From Streptomyces sp. Ru62 (GTDB lineage Bacteria; Actinomycetota; Actinomycetes; Streptomycetales; Streptomycetaceae), in NCBI RefSeq assembly GCF_002920615.1, contig NZ_PQSU01000008.1, positions 210,245 through 274,244 on the forward strand: 64,000 nt of DNA. The letters are read 5' to 3'. This document shows positions 35,053 to 44,080 of the stretch, piece after piece; position 1 is the stretch's first letter; each line of letters opens with the position of its first letter. The notes beneath the pieces are model-generated. The model had not been told where the DNA came from. It made no database searches and saw nothing but the letters and a program-made list of their open reading frames with translations. The translations under genes were made by a program, and so were the position numbers.

Positions 35053-36612
35053 ATGACCATGCACCGCGTCCTGATCGCCCTGGGCTGCGCCCTGGCCGCC
35101 GTCCTCACGACGGCCTGGTCCCCAGCGCCGCCGGCGCCGCCCGCCCCGGACGCCGCCACAGTGGTCCACACCCACCACGGCCTGGTGCGGGGTGTCCACC
35201 GCGACGGCTACCGCACCTTCGCGGGCATCCCCTACGCGGCGCCTCCCGTCGGCATCCTGCGCTGGGCGCCACCCGCGCCCGCGCCGGCCTGGTCCGGGAC
35301 ACGGGACGCGACCCGCCCCGCGAGCGCCTGCCCGCAAGCGGCCGGCGAGGTGCCCGCCGGCAGCACCGACGAGGACTGCCTCCACCTGAACGTCACGACG
35401 CCCGACGGCGCCGGACCGGCACGCCCCCGGCCGGTCGTCGTGTGGCTGCACGGCGGCGGGTTCACCACCGGAGCGGGCAGCTCATACGAGGCGCATCGCA
35501 TGGCCGTCCGCGGTGACGTGGTCGTCGTCACCGTCAACTACCGCCTCGGTACCCTCGGTTTCCTCGCGCACAGCGGGCTTGCCGGCTCCGGCACCTTCGG
35601 CCTCGCCGACCAGCAGGCGGCGCTGCGCTGGGTGCGCGCCGAGATCGGCGCTTTCGGCGGCGACGCGCACCACGTGACCCTGGCCGGCGAGTCGGCGGGC
35701 GGCTACAGCGTCTGCGCCCAGCTGACCTCACCCGCCGCGGCGGGACTCTTCGACCGGGCGATCGTCCAGAGCGGCCCCTGCACAGGGCGTCCCGAGCGAC
35801 CGTTCGCCCCCTCCTCCGTCCCCTTGCCCGCGGCGCGCGCGGCGGGCGCGGACTTCGCGGCGAAGGCCGGCTGCGGTTCCGCACACGACGTCCTGACCTG
35901 CCTGCGGCACGTGAAGGTCTCCCGTCTGCTCGCCGCCCAGAGCGCGGACCAGCAGCCCGCGAACGGAACCCCGTTGCTGCCCGGCGACCCCGCGGCGGCC
36001 ATCGCCGACGGCCACTTCCACCGCGTCCCCGTGCTGATCGGCCACACCCGTGACGAGGGCAACGGATGGGCCGCCGGGATCATCCAGGCCGGCCATCCCG
36101 TCACCCCGGAGACCTGGCCCGACGTCGTCGCCTCCTTCTTCCCACCGGGACAGGCGAGGGCGATCGTCCGCGAGTACCCGGTGCACCGCACCGACGGCGG
36201 CCCGGTGTTCGGCGCGGTCATCGGCGACGCGAATCTCGCCTGCCCGACGGCACGCACCGGTCGCCTGCTCGCCGCCCGGGTGCCCGTGTGGCGCTACGAG
36301 TTCGCCGACGAACACGCCCCGCCGCTCACCCCGGGCGCGCCGCCCTTCCCGCTCGGCGCACCGCACGCGAGCGAACTGCCGTACCTCTTCGACCTGGGCG
36401 GCCGCCCCCGCGCCCTGACCGCGGCGCAGCACCGGCTGGCCGACACCATGATCGACTACTGGACACGCTTCGCCCGCGGCGCCGACCCGAACGGCCCGTC
36501 CTCACCGCACTGGCCCCGGCGGGCGGTGCTCTCCCTGGCGCCGGACCGCATCGTCGCCACCCGCACGACACCGCTCCGCCACCACTGCGCGTTCTGGAAC
36601 GGCCTCGGGTGA
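35053..36612 (+). CDS. Secreted type-B carboxylesterase
   Basis: 519 aa, the usual size. A signal peptide (about 1-36) is followed by the type-B signatures EDCLHLNVTTPDG and the nucleophile elbow GESAGGYSV (Ser near residue 216). The acidic residue is in HTRDEGN, and the catalytic His is expected near GAPHASELPYLF. ATG 35053 follows GAGGGGAGACG. The gene starts 13 nt after the GPP34 gene and may be co-transcribed with it. It hydrolyses carboxylic esters; the natural substrate is unknown. Confidence 0.9.
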   Translation: MTMHRVLIALGCALAAVLTTAWSPAPPAPPAPDAATVVHTHHGLVRGVHRDGYRTFAGIPYAAPPVGILRWAPPAPAPAWSGTRDATRPASACPQAAGEVPAGSTDEDCLHLNVTTPDGAGPARPRPVVVWLHGGGFTTGAGSSYEAHRMAVRGDVVVVTVNYRLGTLGFLAHSGLAGSGTFGLADQQAALRWVRAEIGAFGGDAHHVTLAGESAGGYSVCAQLTSPAAAGLFDRAIVQSGPCTGRPERPFAPSSVPLPAARAAGADFAAKAGCGSAHDVLTCLRHVKVSRLLAAQSADQQPANGTPLLPGDPAAAIADGHFHRVPVLIGHTRDEGNGWAAGIIQAGHPVTPETWPDVVASFFPPGQARAIVREYPVHRTDGGPVFGAVIGDANLACPTARTGRLLAARVPVWRYEFADEHAPPLTPGAPPFPLGAPHASELPYLFDLGGRPRALTAAQHRLADTMIDYWTRFARGADPNGPSSPHWPRRAVLSLAPDRIVATRTTPLRHHCAFWNGLG

Positions 36613-36705
36613 TCCCGGAAACGACGCTTCCACGAGCCCGTCGCACGTACGCCGTGGCCCACGAACCGACGCGGAACCCACCACACGAACTCCAGGGGGA
36701 CAGCC

Positions 36706-37353
36706 ATGAACGAAACCGTAGCCAGGCGTCTGACGGGCCTGGCCGGCATCGCCACCGCAGCCGCCTTCATCATCGACGTACCCCTGTACTTCCTCTACTC
36801 CGGCCCGCCACCGGACTCCAACGTGCTGGCAAGGCTCCTGATCGGAATCCTCGCGCTGGCACTCCTGATCGTGTTCGTCACGATCTTCCGTGAGCTGGTC
36901 AAGCGGACGGATCCCACAAGCGAGTGGCTCGGCAACCTCGCCTTCGCCGCCGGACTGGTCTACGCGACGATCACCCTGGTCTCCAGCGGACTGGAGGGCG
37001 GCGCGGTCATCGCGGCCGTCCACCCGATCGACCCCACCATCACAGTTCACGCCACCTACCTCCTCTACGGGTCGATCGGCCGTCTCACGCTCGCGCTCCT
37101 CCTGACCGCCGTGGGATGCGCACTCCGGCGGACGAGGTTGCTGCCGCGCTGGGCCGGCCGCTCCGCCTTCGTCCTGGCAGGGATCAACCTCGCCTTCGTG
37201 CCGTCCATGTTCTTCGGCCACACCCCCGCCCACTTCTACGCGGCGAACGGCTGGGGTACGACCGCCCTGATGGGCGCGCTGTTCAGCTACTGGCTGCTCG
37301 CCCTGGGTATCACCACCTACCGCAGCGGGACAGCAGGCACACCCGCCGGCTGA
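36706..37353 (+). CDS. DUF4386 family membrane protein
   Basis: 215 aa with six hydrophobic helices. The N-terminal RRLTGLAGIATAAAFIIDVP matches the opening of DUF4386 proteins. ATG 36706 has CAGGGGGA upstream. The function of the family is unknown. It lies 93 nt downstream of the esterase gene on the same strand. Confidence 0.82.
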   Translation: MNETVARRLTGLAGIATAAAFIIDVPLYFLYSGPPPDSNVLARLLIGILALALLIVFVTIFRELVKRTDPTSEWLGNLAFAAGLVYATITLVSSGLEGGAVIAAVHPIDPTITVHATYLLYGSIGRLTLALLLTAVGCALRRTRLLPRWAGRSAFVLAGINLAFVPSMFFGHTPAHFYAANGWGTTALMGALFSYWLLALGITTYRSGTAGTPAG

Positions 37354-37606
37354 CCGGCTCCGCGACGCCCGTGGGCGCTTGCGCGGCGATACTCTCTCGC
37401 GGCAGCTTCGGGGGGCATGGCCTTGCAGCAGCGCAGCAGTGGGGTTGCACGAGCAGTCGAGGGCGCGGCGGCCGTGGTGGTCGCCGCCGTTCCTCGACGA
37501 CACCGTCAGCGCGGTCGACGGCGACATCGGGGCTGAGGGTCGCGCAGTGTCTCAGACAATGTCTCAGTTGGCGCGAAAGCTCGAAGACCAGGCAGGATGC
37601 GTCGGC

Positions 37607-37933
37607 ATGGCAGACCCCGAGCTTGAGCGCGTCAACGGCATTGCCCTCACTGCGGTACAGGCCCTGCTGGGGCTGATCTCATCCGATGTAGTCGCGGTAG
37701 CCGTTACCGTCGAGGAGGGACGAGTGTTGCTCTCCTTCTGGGTGCGTCGCCATACCGCCGAGATTGACGAAGACATCGCCGATGCGATCGGCGACCTGGA
37801 GGCGTTTCTCCATCCAGACAACCCGCTGATCGAACCGCGTGTGATGGTGGGTGTGCCGGCGGCGGCCGCCATGGGTCCTCACGGGCGCATGATCTATTGG
37901 GCCAAGTCCTGGACCGAAGCGGCTCTGAAGTAG
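37607..37933 (+). CDS. Small acidic hypothetical protein (108 aa)
   Basis: MADPELERVNGIALT opens a compact acidic protein with an alternating strand/helix pattern (AVAVTVEEGRVLLSFWVRRH). It is of the size and character of immunity- or colicin-Imm-like proteins, but no family was recognised. Start ATG 37607 is chosen by composition; ATG 37559 in frame is an alternative. Its last 40 bases overlap a transposase remnant on the other strand, so its C-terminus may have been altered by the insertion. Confidence 0.5.
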   Translation: MADPELERVNGIALTAVQALLGLISSDVVAVAVTVEEGRVLLSFWVRRHTAEIDEDIADAIGDLEAFLHPDNPLIEPRVMVGVPAAAAMGPHGRMIYWAKSWTEAALK

Positions 37934-38080
37934 CAGATGAGGGTGCAGGCGATGCCGACGAAGGCGAGAAAGTGGTCGGCTGTGCGTTTGTAGCGGCGGT
38001 GCAGGCGGCGACAGCCGTTGAGCCATGACATGGTGCGTTCGATCCCCCAGCGGTGCCGGTCCAGGCGGCCGGACGACTCG
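37894..38080 (-). mobile_element. IS5-family transposase 3' remnant (third element type)
   Basis: The minus strand encodes LDRHRWGIERTMSWLNGCRR, then LHRRYKRTADHFLAFVGIAC and TLICYFRAA. This is the C-terminal block of another IS5-family transposase (the RWxIERTxSWLNxxRRLxxRYE motif). Upstream sequence to 38399 is arginine-rich and unrecognised. It is unrelated to the pair at 18.2/26.1 kb. Confidence 0.75.
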
Positions 38081-38399
38081 GCGAGCCATGGGTCACCGCG
38101 GCATCCGAGCACCCGCCTCGGCCTGGCAACCCGGCGGTTGCCGCAGTTCCGCCGGTGCCGTTCGCAACGCCGTGTCGCGGCGGCTGCGACCCTGCGCCCT
38201 TCGATCGGATTCAGCGTTGCCTGCCCGAGCCACGGCGCTGGAGTCGCTGCGTGGCCCGTCGGGGGGCCGGACGGGTCGCGGCCGGCATCGGTCCGGCGGA
38301 TCTCACGCAAGGCCTCGACCATCCCTTCGGACGCAGCACGCACGGTCCCCCGGCTTGAGGAACGGATGGCAGCGAGCGGGCGATCTTCTGCGCTTGGCG

Positions 38400-39251
38400 T
38401 CACTGCGAGCCTGTGGCTACCAGGGTCGCGGTGATGGGTTCGAGCTCGGTGATCAGTTCGTCGAGTTCGGCGGGGGACAGGGCCTCGTAGGGCGGGGTGG
38501 CGAGTTCGTCCGTGAGGGTTTCGATGCGTTGTTTGGTCGCGCGGCCGACGTCGGTGAAGTGGCCTTCGGTGTCGATGAGTCCGCGTTCGCGCATGCCGTC
38601 CATGACCGCGGCCAGGCGCTCTTTCGGCAGGTGATGGATGCGTCCGAACGACTCCGGGGGGTGGATGCCCTGGTCCAGAGCGGAGAGCACGTGGGCCTCC
38701 GTGCCGCCGATGCGCGCGCCGACGAGAGCGGCGATGTGCCCGTCGCCGCGGTGCTCGCGCAGCATGGTCGCGGAATGCCACAGCCGGGCGACGGCGTCGC
38801 TGGGTATCTCAAGGGTGCGCATGCCGGCGTACATCATCCGGCCTTCGGTGGGGGCGCTCGTCGCGGCCTTGGTGGTCAGGTCGGCGGCGCGCACCAGGCC
38901 CGGGGAGTCTGCCAGCTCGTCGCCGAGGATGCGCCGTAGGGAGGCCGCGCTGCCCCGCTCCCGCGCGGCGATGGAGGCCTCGGGCGGGATCGTCTCCCAG
39001 GCGCTGGGGATGTGCCGTGCGGCTTCCCCGTCGGCGAAGTTGTAGAAGGCTGCATGCACCACTTGGGCCGGCACCCGTCCCAGTGGTGCGGCGCGGCTGG
39101 CGAAGTAGCCGTCCCAGTAGGTGCGGTGGCCGAGTGCGGCCAGTTCCTCGTTGCACTCGTCGGCGAAGTAGGTGACCAGGCAGATCGGCTCCAGGAGCTC
39201 GAACATGCGACGGGCGAGGTGGGTCATTGGATGCAAGCGCGTCTTGCCCAT
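38400..39251 (-). CDS. SCO6745-family protein (283 aa)
   Basis: Matches the actinobacterial SCO6745 family, annotated in Streptomyces genomes as a helical, possibly winged-helix protein. Landmarks are ARRMFELLEPICLVTYFADE near the N-terminus, GYFASRAAPLG (family motif) and the C-terminal ERGLIDTEGHFTDVGRATKQ winged-helix-like region. ATG 39251 has AAGGGAG upstream. It is monocistronic, next to a decayed hydrolase. Function is unknown. Confidence 0.82.
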   Translation of the reverse strand: MGKTRLHPMTHLARRMFELLEPICLVTYFADECNEELAALGHRTYWDGYFASRAAPLGRVPAQVVHAAFYNFADGEAARHIPSAWETIPPEASIAARERGSAASLRRILGDELADSPGLVRAADLTTKAATSAPTEGRMMYAGMRTLEIPSDAVARLWHSATMLREHRGDGHIAALVGARIGGTEAHVLSALDQGIHPPESFGRIHHLPKERLAAVMDGMRERGLIDTEGHFTDVGRATKQRIETLTDELATPPYEALSPAELDELITELEPITATLVATGSQ

Positions 39252-39399
39252 CGGGTTCTCCCTTTGTCCGGTGTGCCGACTTGGACCGTCCGGCACACCG
39301 AAACTCATCGGCGATCGAAGGGAAGCAGTGCAGATGGGTTGGCGCCTTCGTGGCTGTGTATGCGAGAGCGGGCTCTGTGGGTGACGGTGGCGGCCTGCT

Positions 39400-40560
39400 G
39401 GTCGGTGAGGGCGTAGGGGCGTGGGTGATGATGGCGGCCCGGCCGGTGGCGGGGTCGCAGTCAAGAGGTAGGCGACGAAGGTGGCGTTGTTCGTCTGCGG
39501 CTTCACGGTGACCTTGGCCTCCAGGTCGCCCTGGACGCGCATGGGCTGCTCCAGCGGCGCGGTCGTCCAGACCGCGGCGACGTCGCGCTTGATTTCGGCG
39601 GTCCGGTAGACGTGAGGCAGTCCGGCACGCTCCTTCCAGCCGGTCTGGACGAGCTTTGGGGCGACGACGATCCCTGTGTCCGGGCCGGCGGGCTGCACGG
39701 AGCGGGTCCAGCCCGGCTGCGGCTGGTCCTGGATCATTGGTGCGTCCTGCTGCCCGCCGGGTACGGCGCCGAGGTGGAAACGCTGTTTTGGGCAGGGCGT
39801 AGCTCGCCCAGTCGGGGTGGGCGAGGTCGGACAGGAGGTTGTGCAGGTACTCCGAGCGGATGCGGAACTGCGGCGTGGCACCGTCGCCGGCGCTGCCGTC
39901 GAGGTGGTGGTCCATCCAGCGGTAGGTCATCTCGGTGGGCTCGGAAATGGCGCCGAACAGGCCGGGTAGTTCGCCGTTGCCGTGGTCGCCGATCTGCACC
40001 AGCAGCGATTTGGGGCCCTGCAGCTGCGTGAACAGGTCGATGACGGCCGGCACCGAGAAAATCGTCTGGTGCCAGTAGGCGGTCATCAGGACCGGCCGCT
40101 TGCGCTCGTTGTAGGTCTTCAGGTGCTGAATCGGCGAGCGCAGCCGGGGGAATTCCCTGACTTCGTCGTCGATGACGTTGTCACGGATCTTCACGTGCCC
40201 GATGCGCTGGCGCCGGGGACGGCCTTGACGCGGCGGTCCTCAGCGGCCACTAGCAGGCTTGTCCCGGTGCCGTAGGAGGCGCCGAAGCATCCGATCCGCT
40301 CCGCGTCGACGCCTCCGAGTGTGGTGAGCCAGTTGAGGGTTCGACGCCATCGGCGACGTCCTGGGGCCCGGCGACGTGGATCTCACGCTCGGAGCGGGCC
40401 AGGCCACGCTGGCTGTAGGCCAGGACGGCGTAGCCCCCGAGTGTCCATCGCGGGATTGTGCCGAAGCAGGCCTGGCGGCCGAGGTCGGGACCCGGATCGA
40501 CGCCGGGCTGGGCATGCCGCGCCCTCTCGCGCCGGGGCAGACCTGCCCCGCCATTATCGT
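39400..40560 (-). pseudogene. Frameshifted CocE/NonD (X-Pro dipeptidyl-peptidase-like) hydrolase
   Basis: Consecutive pieces of one S15-type hydrolase lie in different frames of the minus strand: GGYAVLAYSQRGLARSE, then LTTLGGVDAERIGCFGASYG (nucleophile Ser in GASYG), then KAVPGASASGT and a stop. Next come RPVLMTAYWHQTIFSVPAVI with GDHGNGELPG, and after a shift near 39790, RAGLPHVYRTAEIKRDVAAV and MRVQGDLEAKVTVKPQTNN. At least three disruptions make it non-functional. The remaining bases to 40697 contain no other recognisable gene. Confidence 0.75.
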
Positions 40561-40697
40561 GCCTCCCCGAGGCCATGGGCATGGTGAACCTCGCCCCCGG
40601 CGAGTGGTTCGAGCCCTTCAGGACGGACCACGCCCGGGACCCTGGCCGCGGATTCCGCCTCTGACAACTCGGCCCCGGCCCGGCTGACCGCGCGGTC

Positions 40698-41444
40698 TTA
40701 CAGCTGGGATCGGAGCACGTCCACCTCACAGCCCGGCGCGAACGGGTCGAAGTCGTGCTCGGTCAGCCAGCGAATGGCCAGCAGGCTGCGAACCGACCAC
40801 CACGCGCGGATCACATCGAGGTCGACGTCGGTGCCGTAGCCGGCGACGACGTTGCCAAGGTGCTCGCCGTGTCCGAGCGTCAACGTGGCGAGGTCGAACA
40901 AGGCATCCTCTCGGCCCGCCTCGGACCAGTCGATGATGCCCGTGATCTCGTCGCCGTCGGCGAACACGTGAGTGATCTGCAGGTCGCCGTGGGCGAACAC
41001 AGCAGTCCATGGCCGCAGTGCAGACTCGGCGATCATGCGATTGCGGGTGACCAGGCCGGCGGGCAGCACGCCGTTCGCCACCAGCCACTCGCACTCGCCG
41101 TCGAGTTCCGCCGTCAACTCTCCAAGGCCCTGGCCGCTTCGGCCGAACCAGGGCGGCAACGGCGCGTCGTGCAACGTCCGGATGGCGGCACCCGCCGCGG
41201 CCCACGCCGCCGGTGACGCGGTCGACGGCTCGCCGAGGCGGCCGAGCGCCGTCCCCGGGACCGTCGTGATCGCGAGCACGGGCGGCTTGCACCACAGAAT
41301 CTGCGGGGTCGGGACCGGCGCCCGGGCCATTGCCTCGACCTCGACGTCGAGGGGCGCCTGATCGGCGTCCACCTTCAGGAACACATCGCCGACACGCGAG
41401 GTCGCGCGCTGGGCATGGGCGACGACGACCTGGACCTCATCCAT
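40698..41444 (-). CDS. Aminoglycoside phosphotransferase (APH) family kinase
   Basis: 248 aa. The catalytic loop is FAHGDLQITHVF (Brenner motif HGDxxxxN with a His at the last position) and the metal-binding motif is GIIDWSEAGRED. The N-terminal ATP-binding lobe is short, starting MDEVQVVVAHAQRATSRVGD, so the glycine-rich loop is abbreviated. Members phosphorylate aminoglycosides, macrolides or small metabolites; the substrate is not decided. It sits about 640 bp upstream of the polyketide cluster regulator on the other strand. Confidence 0.82.
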   Translation of the reverse strand: MDEVQVVVAHAQRATSRVGDVFLKVDADQAPLDVEVEAMARAPVPTPQILWCKPPVLAITTVPGTALGRLGEPSTASPAAWAAAGAAIRTLHDAPLPPWFGRSGQGLGELTAELDGECEWLVANGVLPAGLVTRNRMIAESALRPWTAVFAHGDLQITHVFADGDEITGIIDWSEAGREDALFDLATLTLGHGEHLGNVVAGYGTDVDLDVIRAWWSVRSLLAIRWLTEHDFDPFAPGCEVDVLRSQL

Positions 41445-41794
41445 GGCGGCCAGGATCGCGGATGACCGTCCGCGCCGCCGGGATCATCACGTCGCGGATC
41501 GCGGTGCCGCAGCTGCAGCCTCCCGTCCACCACCACCCGAGGCAGTCAGAAGCGGGCCCATCACCCGGAACCGGTGCCGTGAAGTCATCAAGCGGTGACC
41601 GAGACGGGCAGTAACGACGGCCGCGCTTTTCGAGATCACCCGAGGTGAAGATCTGTGACATTCGGCATACGGCGTGCTGCGTACGTCACCGATCGACGCA
41701 GAAGAACAAGCCTCTACCAGCGCTCACGTCCGGTCCACTGCGGCGCTGCGTGCCCTAACAGCCTTACGCACGACGGGATTTGGCCACCGACTCG

Positions 41795-41825
41795 TTGACA
41801 GTCACTGGCTCAAGGTTTTTACGCT
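41795..41825 (+). promoter_or_regulatory. Candidate promoter ahead of the cluster response regulator
   Basis: A consensus -35 TTGACA (41795-41800) is followed after 19 bp by TACGCT (41820-41825). The transcript would have a leader of about 250 nt before ATG 42081. The 636-base stretch 41445-42080 otherwise shows only an uncertain 69-codon frame and no recognisable gene. Confidence 0.35.
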
Positions 41826-42080
41826 GATGTATCTCCTTGCGCATGCGTTCAGCCATGCAGGTGCGGGGAGGGAACGGGGTTAGACCGCCAGGTCGCCGGG
41901 CAGTGGTCGGCACGGTCCCATGGCTGCCGAGCTTGCTCGCCCCCGGTGGGCGCGTCCTGCCCACAGGGCCGCCGACCGGGTGCAGGGCTGTACCGGGCAG
42001 ATCCCTGGTGCCGCAGGGACGACCCGCCCATGGCCCCATGGACAGCGAAACTTGCGAGTCGGACAGAGGAAGGGCAAGCA

Positions 42081-42755
42081 ATGCGGGTGCTCGTAGTGGA
42101 CCACGACGCCGCCTGTGCACGGTCCGTCGTCCACTTACTGAGGCAGAACGGTTACGGCGCTTGGAGCGTGGGAACCGGCGAGGCGGCACTGGAGCTGCAC
42201 CACCAAGCCGACCTGGTGCTACTCGACCTCGGGCTGCCGGACGTCGACGGCCTGCAGGTCTGCGCGGACATCCGTGCCGCGGCCGACACTCCGATCATCG
42301 CCATCACGGAACGCACCACCGAGCTGGAGCGCGTCCTGTGCCTCAAGGCGGGGTGCGATGACTGCCTCGACAAACCTTACGGCGTACAGGAGTTGATCGC
42401 GAGAGTCGAGGCCGTGCTGCGCCGTACCCGCGCCGCTGCGTATCGCAGCTGCATCGTCCACGGCCCGCTGCGGGTCGACGCCGCCCGACGGGAGGTGCAC
42501 CTCTCCGGAAAACTGCTCTCCCTCACACGCAAGGAGTTCGACCTCCTGCACACGCTCGCCTCCCGGCCCGGTACGGTGTTCAGCCGCAGGGAGCTCATGG
42601 CGCGCGTGTGGCAGAAGAGTGCCGGGGAGACGGCCGGGCGGACCATCGACACGCACGTCAACAGCTTGCGGAACAAGCTCGGTGACAGTTCCTGGATTCT
42701 GACCGTGCGCGGTGTCGGCTTCCGTCTCGGGCGGGGCATGACCATGGCGGCCTGA
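42081..42755 (+). CDS. OmpR-family response regulator of the polyketide cluster
   Basis: 224 aa. The receiver domain has phospho-acceptor D49 (LVLLDLGLP), a switch Thr in IIAITERTT and Lys in CLDKPYG. The usual Asp-Asp-Asp acidic pocket reads DHD (D7-H8-D9), a departure seen in atypical regulators. The C-terminal winged helix is KEFDLLHTLASRPGTVFSRR through DTHVNSLRNKLGD. No kinase gene is adjacent. ATG 42081 has GAGGAAGGG upstream. Orphan OmpR regulators of the JadR1 type commonly control angucycline clusters, so this is the likely cluster-situated regulator. Confidence 0.85.
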   Translation: MRVLVVDHDAACARSVVHLLRQNGYGAWSVGTGEAALELHHQADLVLLDLGLPDVDGLQVCADIRAAADTPIIAITERTTELERVLCLKAGCDDCLDKPYGVQELIARVEAVLRRTRAAAYRSCIVHGPLRVDAARREVHLSGKLLSLTRKEFDLLHTLASRPGTVFSRRELMARVWQKSAGETAGRTIDTHVNSLRNKLGDSSWILTVRGVGFRLGRGMTMAA

Positions 42756-42760
42756 GCGCT

Positions 42761-42796
42761 GGTGCGGGGCGTGGGCGGGCGCCCCCGCCCCGCACC
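42761..42796. terminator. Bidirectional terminator between convergent genes
   Basis: Arms GGTGCGGGGCG (42761-42771) and CGCCCCGCACC (42786-42796) form a perfect 11-bp stem; the loop can pair further. It lies 5 nt after the response regulator stop and 3 nt before the stop of the convergent FMN-reductase gene, serving both. Confidence 0.8.
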
Positions 42797-42799
42797 GTG

Positions 42800-43384
42800 T
42801 CACTGACCGTACGGACGCTTCCGACGCGCCTCGCGCAGCGCCTCGGCCCACCATGTGAGCTGGTCCAGCATGGTTTTGGCGGCGGTGGCGGGCGCCTCGG
42901 GATCCTTCGGATCGCCGTTCTCGTCGAACTTCTCCCAGGCGTTGTGGAAGCTCACCTGCTCGCGGATGGTGACCGCGTGCAGCTCGGCGAAGACCGGCCG
43001 CAGGTGCTCGGCCGCGCGCAGGCCGCCGGCCATGCCGCCGTAGGAGACCAGGCCCACCGGCTTGGCCCGCCACTGGGTGTAGTGCCAGTCGATCAGGGAC
43101 TTCAGCGAGGCCGGGTAGCTGTGGTTGTACTCCGGCGTCACCACGACGAACGCGTCCGCGTCCTCCAGACGGGGCGTCAGCTGTGCGAGCACCTCGGCGG
43201 TGCCGCTGCCGGGCGACTGGGAAAGCACCGTCGGCAGGGGGTGCTCGGCGAGGTCGATGTAGTCGACCTCGACATCGCCGCGCTGGCGGGCCTGGTCGGC
43301 GAACCACCGCGCGACCGTCGGACCGAACCTGCCCTCCCGGACGCTGGCGCAGATGACTGCGAGTCGCAGAGGCGACGTGGACAT
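42800..43384 (-). CDS. NADPH-dependent FMN reductase
   Basis: Flavodoxin-fold reductase, 194 aa. The N-terminal loop (VICASVREGRFGPTVARWFA) binds FMN phosphate, and FVVVTPEYNHSYPASLKSLI is the family's central motif. It supplies reduced flavin or reduces quinones. It is the last gene of a minus-strand group with the DsbA-family, MFS, methyltransferase, ferredoxin and P450 genes. In polyketide clusters such enzymes partner flavin-dependent oxygenases (for example ActVB). ATG 43384 has AAGGAGAG upstream. Confidence 0.88.
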   Translation of the reverse strand: MSTSPLRLAVICASVREGRFGPTVARWFADQARQRGDVEVDYIDLAEHPLPTVLSQSPGSGTAEVLAQLTPRLEDADAFVVVTPEYNHSYPASLKSLIDWHYTQWRAKPVGLVSYGGMAGGLRAAEHLRPVFAELHAVTIREQVSFHNAWEKFDENGDPKDPEAPATAAKTMLDQLTWWAEALREARRKRPYGQ

Positions 43385-43420
43385 GTCTCTCCTTACTGGG
43401 TTTTCTCCGGTGAATATTGG

Positions 43421-44080
43421 CTACTGCTGAGGGGGAACGGGGCGCTCGAGGGTTTCGGACAGTGCCCGGAAGTAGACTTCTTCCGGCTGCGCGCCGGTCA
43501 CGACGGTCCCGGTGTCGAAGCGCAGCAGCGGAACCTGGCGGACGCCCTCGGCACGGACCTTGGCGATTTCCGCCGTGAGGGCCCGCTCGTCGGGCTCCTC
43601 GGGCCCGCCGCGCCGGACGCCGGTCTCCGCAGCCAGCCGGTCGAGTGTGGCGGCGTCGCCGATGTTCGCCCCGTCGGTGAAGTAGGCGCGGAAGAGGCGT
43701 TCCGCCATCGGTTCCGCCCGCCCCTGGCGGCCGGCCGCGGCGAGCAGCCGGTGGGCGGGGAGCGTGTTGACGAACACCGCCCGGGCGAAGTCGAGGCGGA
43801 GCCCCTCCCGGGCACCCACGGCCGTCATGTGCTGTGTAATCCGCTCGGCCTCGGTCCCGAAGTCGCGGCGGTGGCGTTCGGTGAGCGGCTCGCCCCCGGC
43901 CGGGGCCTCGGGAGCGATCTGGAAGGGACGGAAGACCACCTCGATACGGTCGCCGTCGGCTCGCCGCCGTGCCGCGGCGCGCTCGAAACGGGTGAGGGCG
44001 AGGTAGGAGTGGACGCAGATGAGGTCGAGGACGAACTCGACCCGCCGGGTGGCTGCGGTGCGGGGGGAGTGCGGTGTCAC
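43421..44080 (-). CDS. DsbA-family oxidoreductase (FrnE-like)
   Basis: 219 aa, thioredoxin fold with a long helical insertion. FQIAPEAPAGGEPLTERHRR and the C-terminal VRAEGVRQVPLLRFDTGTVV with cis-Pro (VPLL) match the DsbA/FrnE/HCCA-isomerase group. The expected CxxC reads CVHS, so the second redox cysteine is missing and classical disulfide exchange is unlikely. A member (frnE) is found in the frenolicin cluster. GTG 44080 overlaps the stop of the MFS gene (GTGA), making translation coupled. Confidence 0.85.
   Translation of the reverse strand: MTPHSPRTAATRRVEFVLDLICVHSYLALTRFERAAARRRADGDRIEVVFRPFQIAPEAPAGGEPLTERHRRDFGTEAERITQHMTAVGAREGLRLDFARAVFVNTLPAHRLLAAAGRQGRAEPMAERLFRAYFTDGANIGDAATLDRLAAETGVRRGGPEEPDERALTAEIAKVRAEGVRQVPLLRFDTGTVVTGAQPEEVYFRALSETLERPVPPQQ

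Noticed and set aside
40576..40664. Short protein-like frame MGMVNLAPGEWFEPFR on the plus strand
   Set aside because: Only about 30 codons, no ribosome site, and it is antisense to the probable start of the decayed hydrolase.
41674..41883. A 69-codon plus-strand frame upstream of the cluster regulator
   Set aside because: No ribosome site, no recognisable motif, and it lies across the best candidate promoter.
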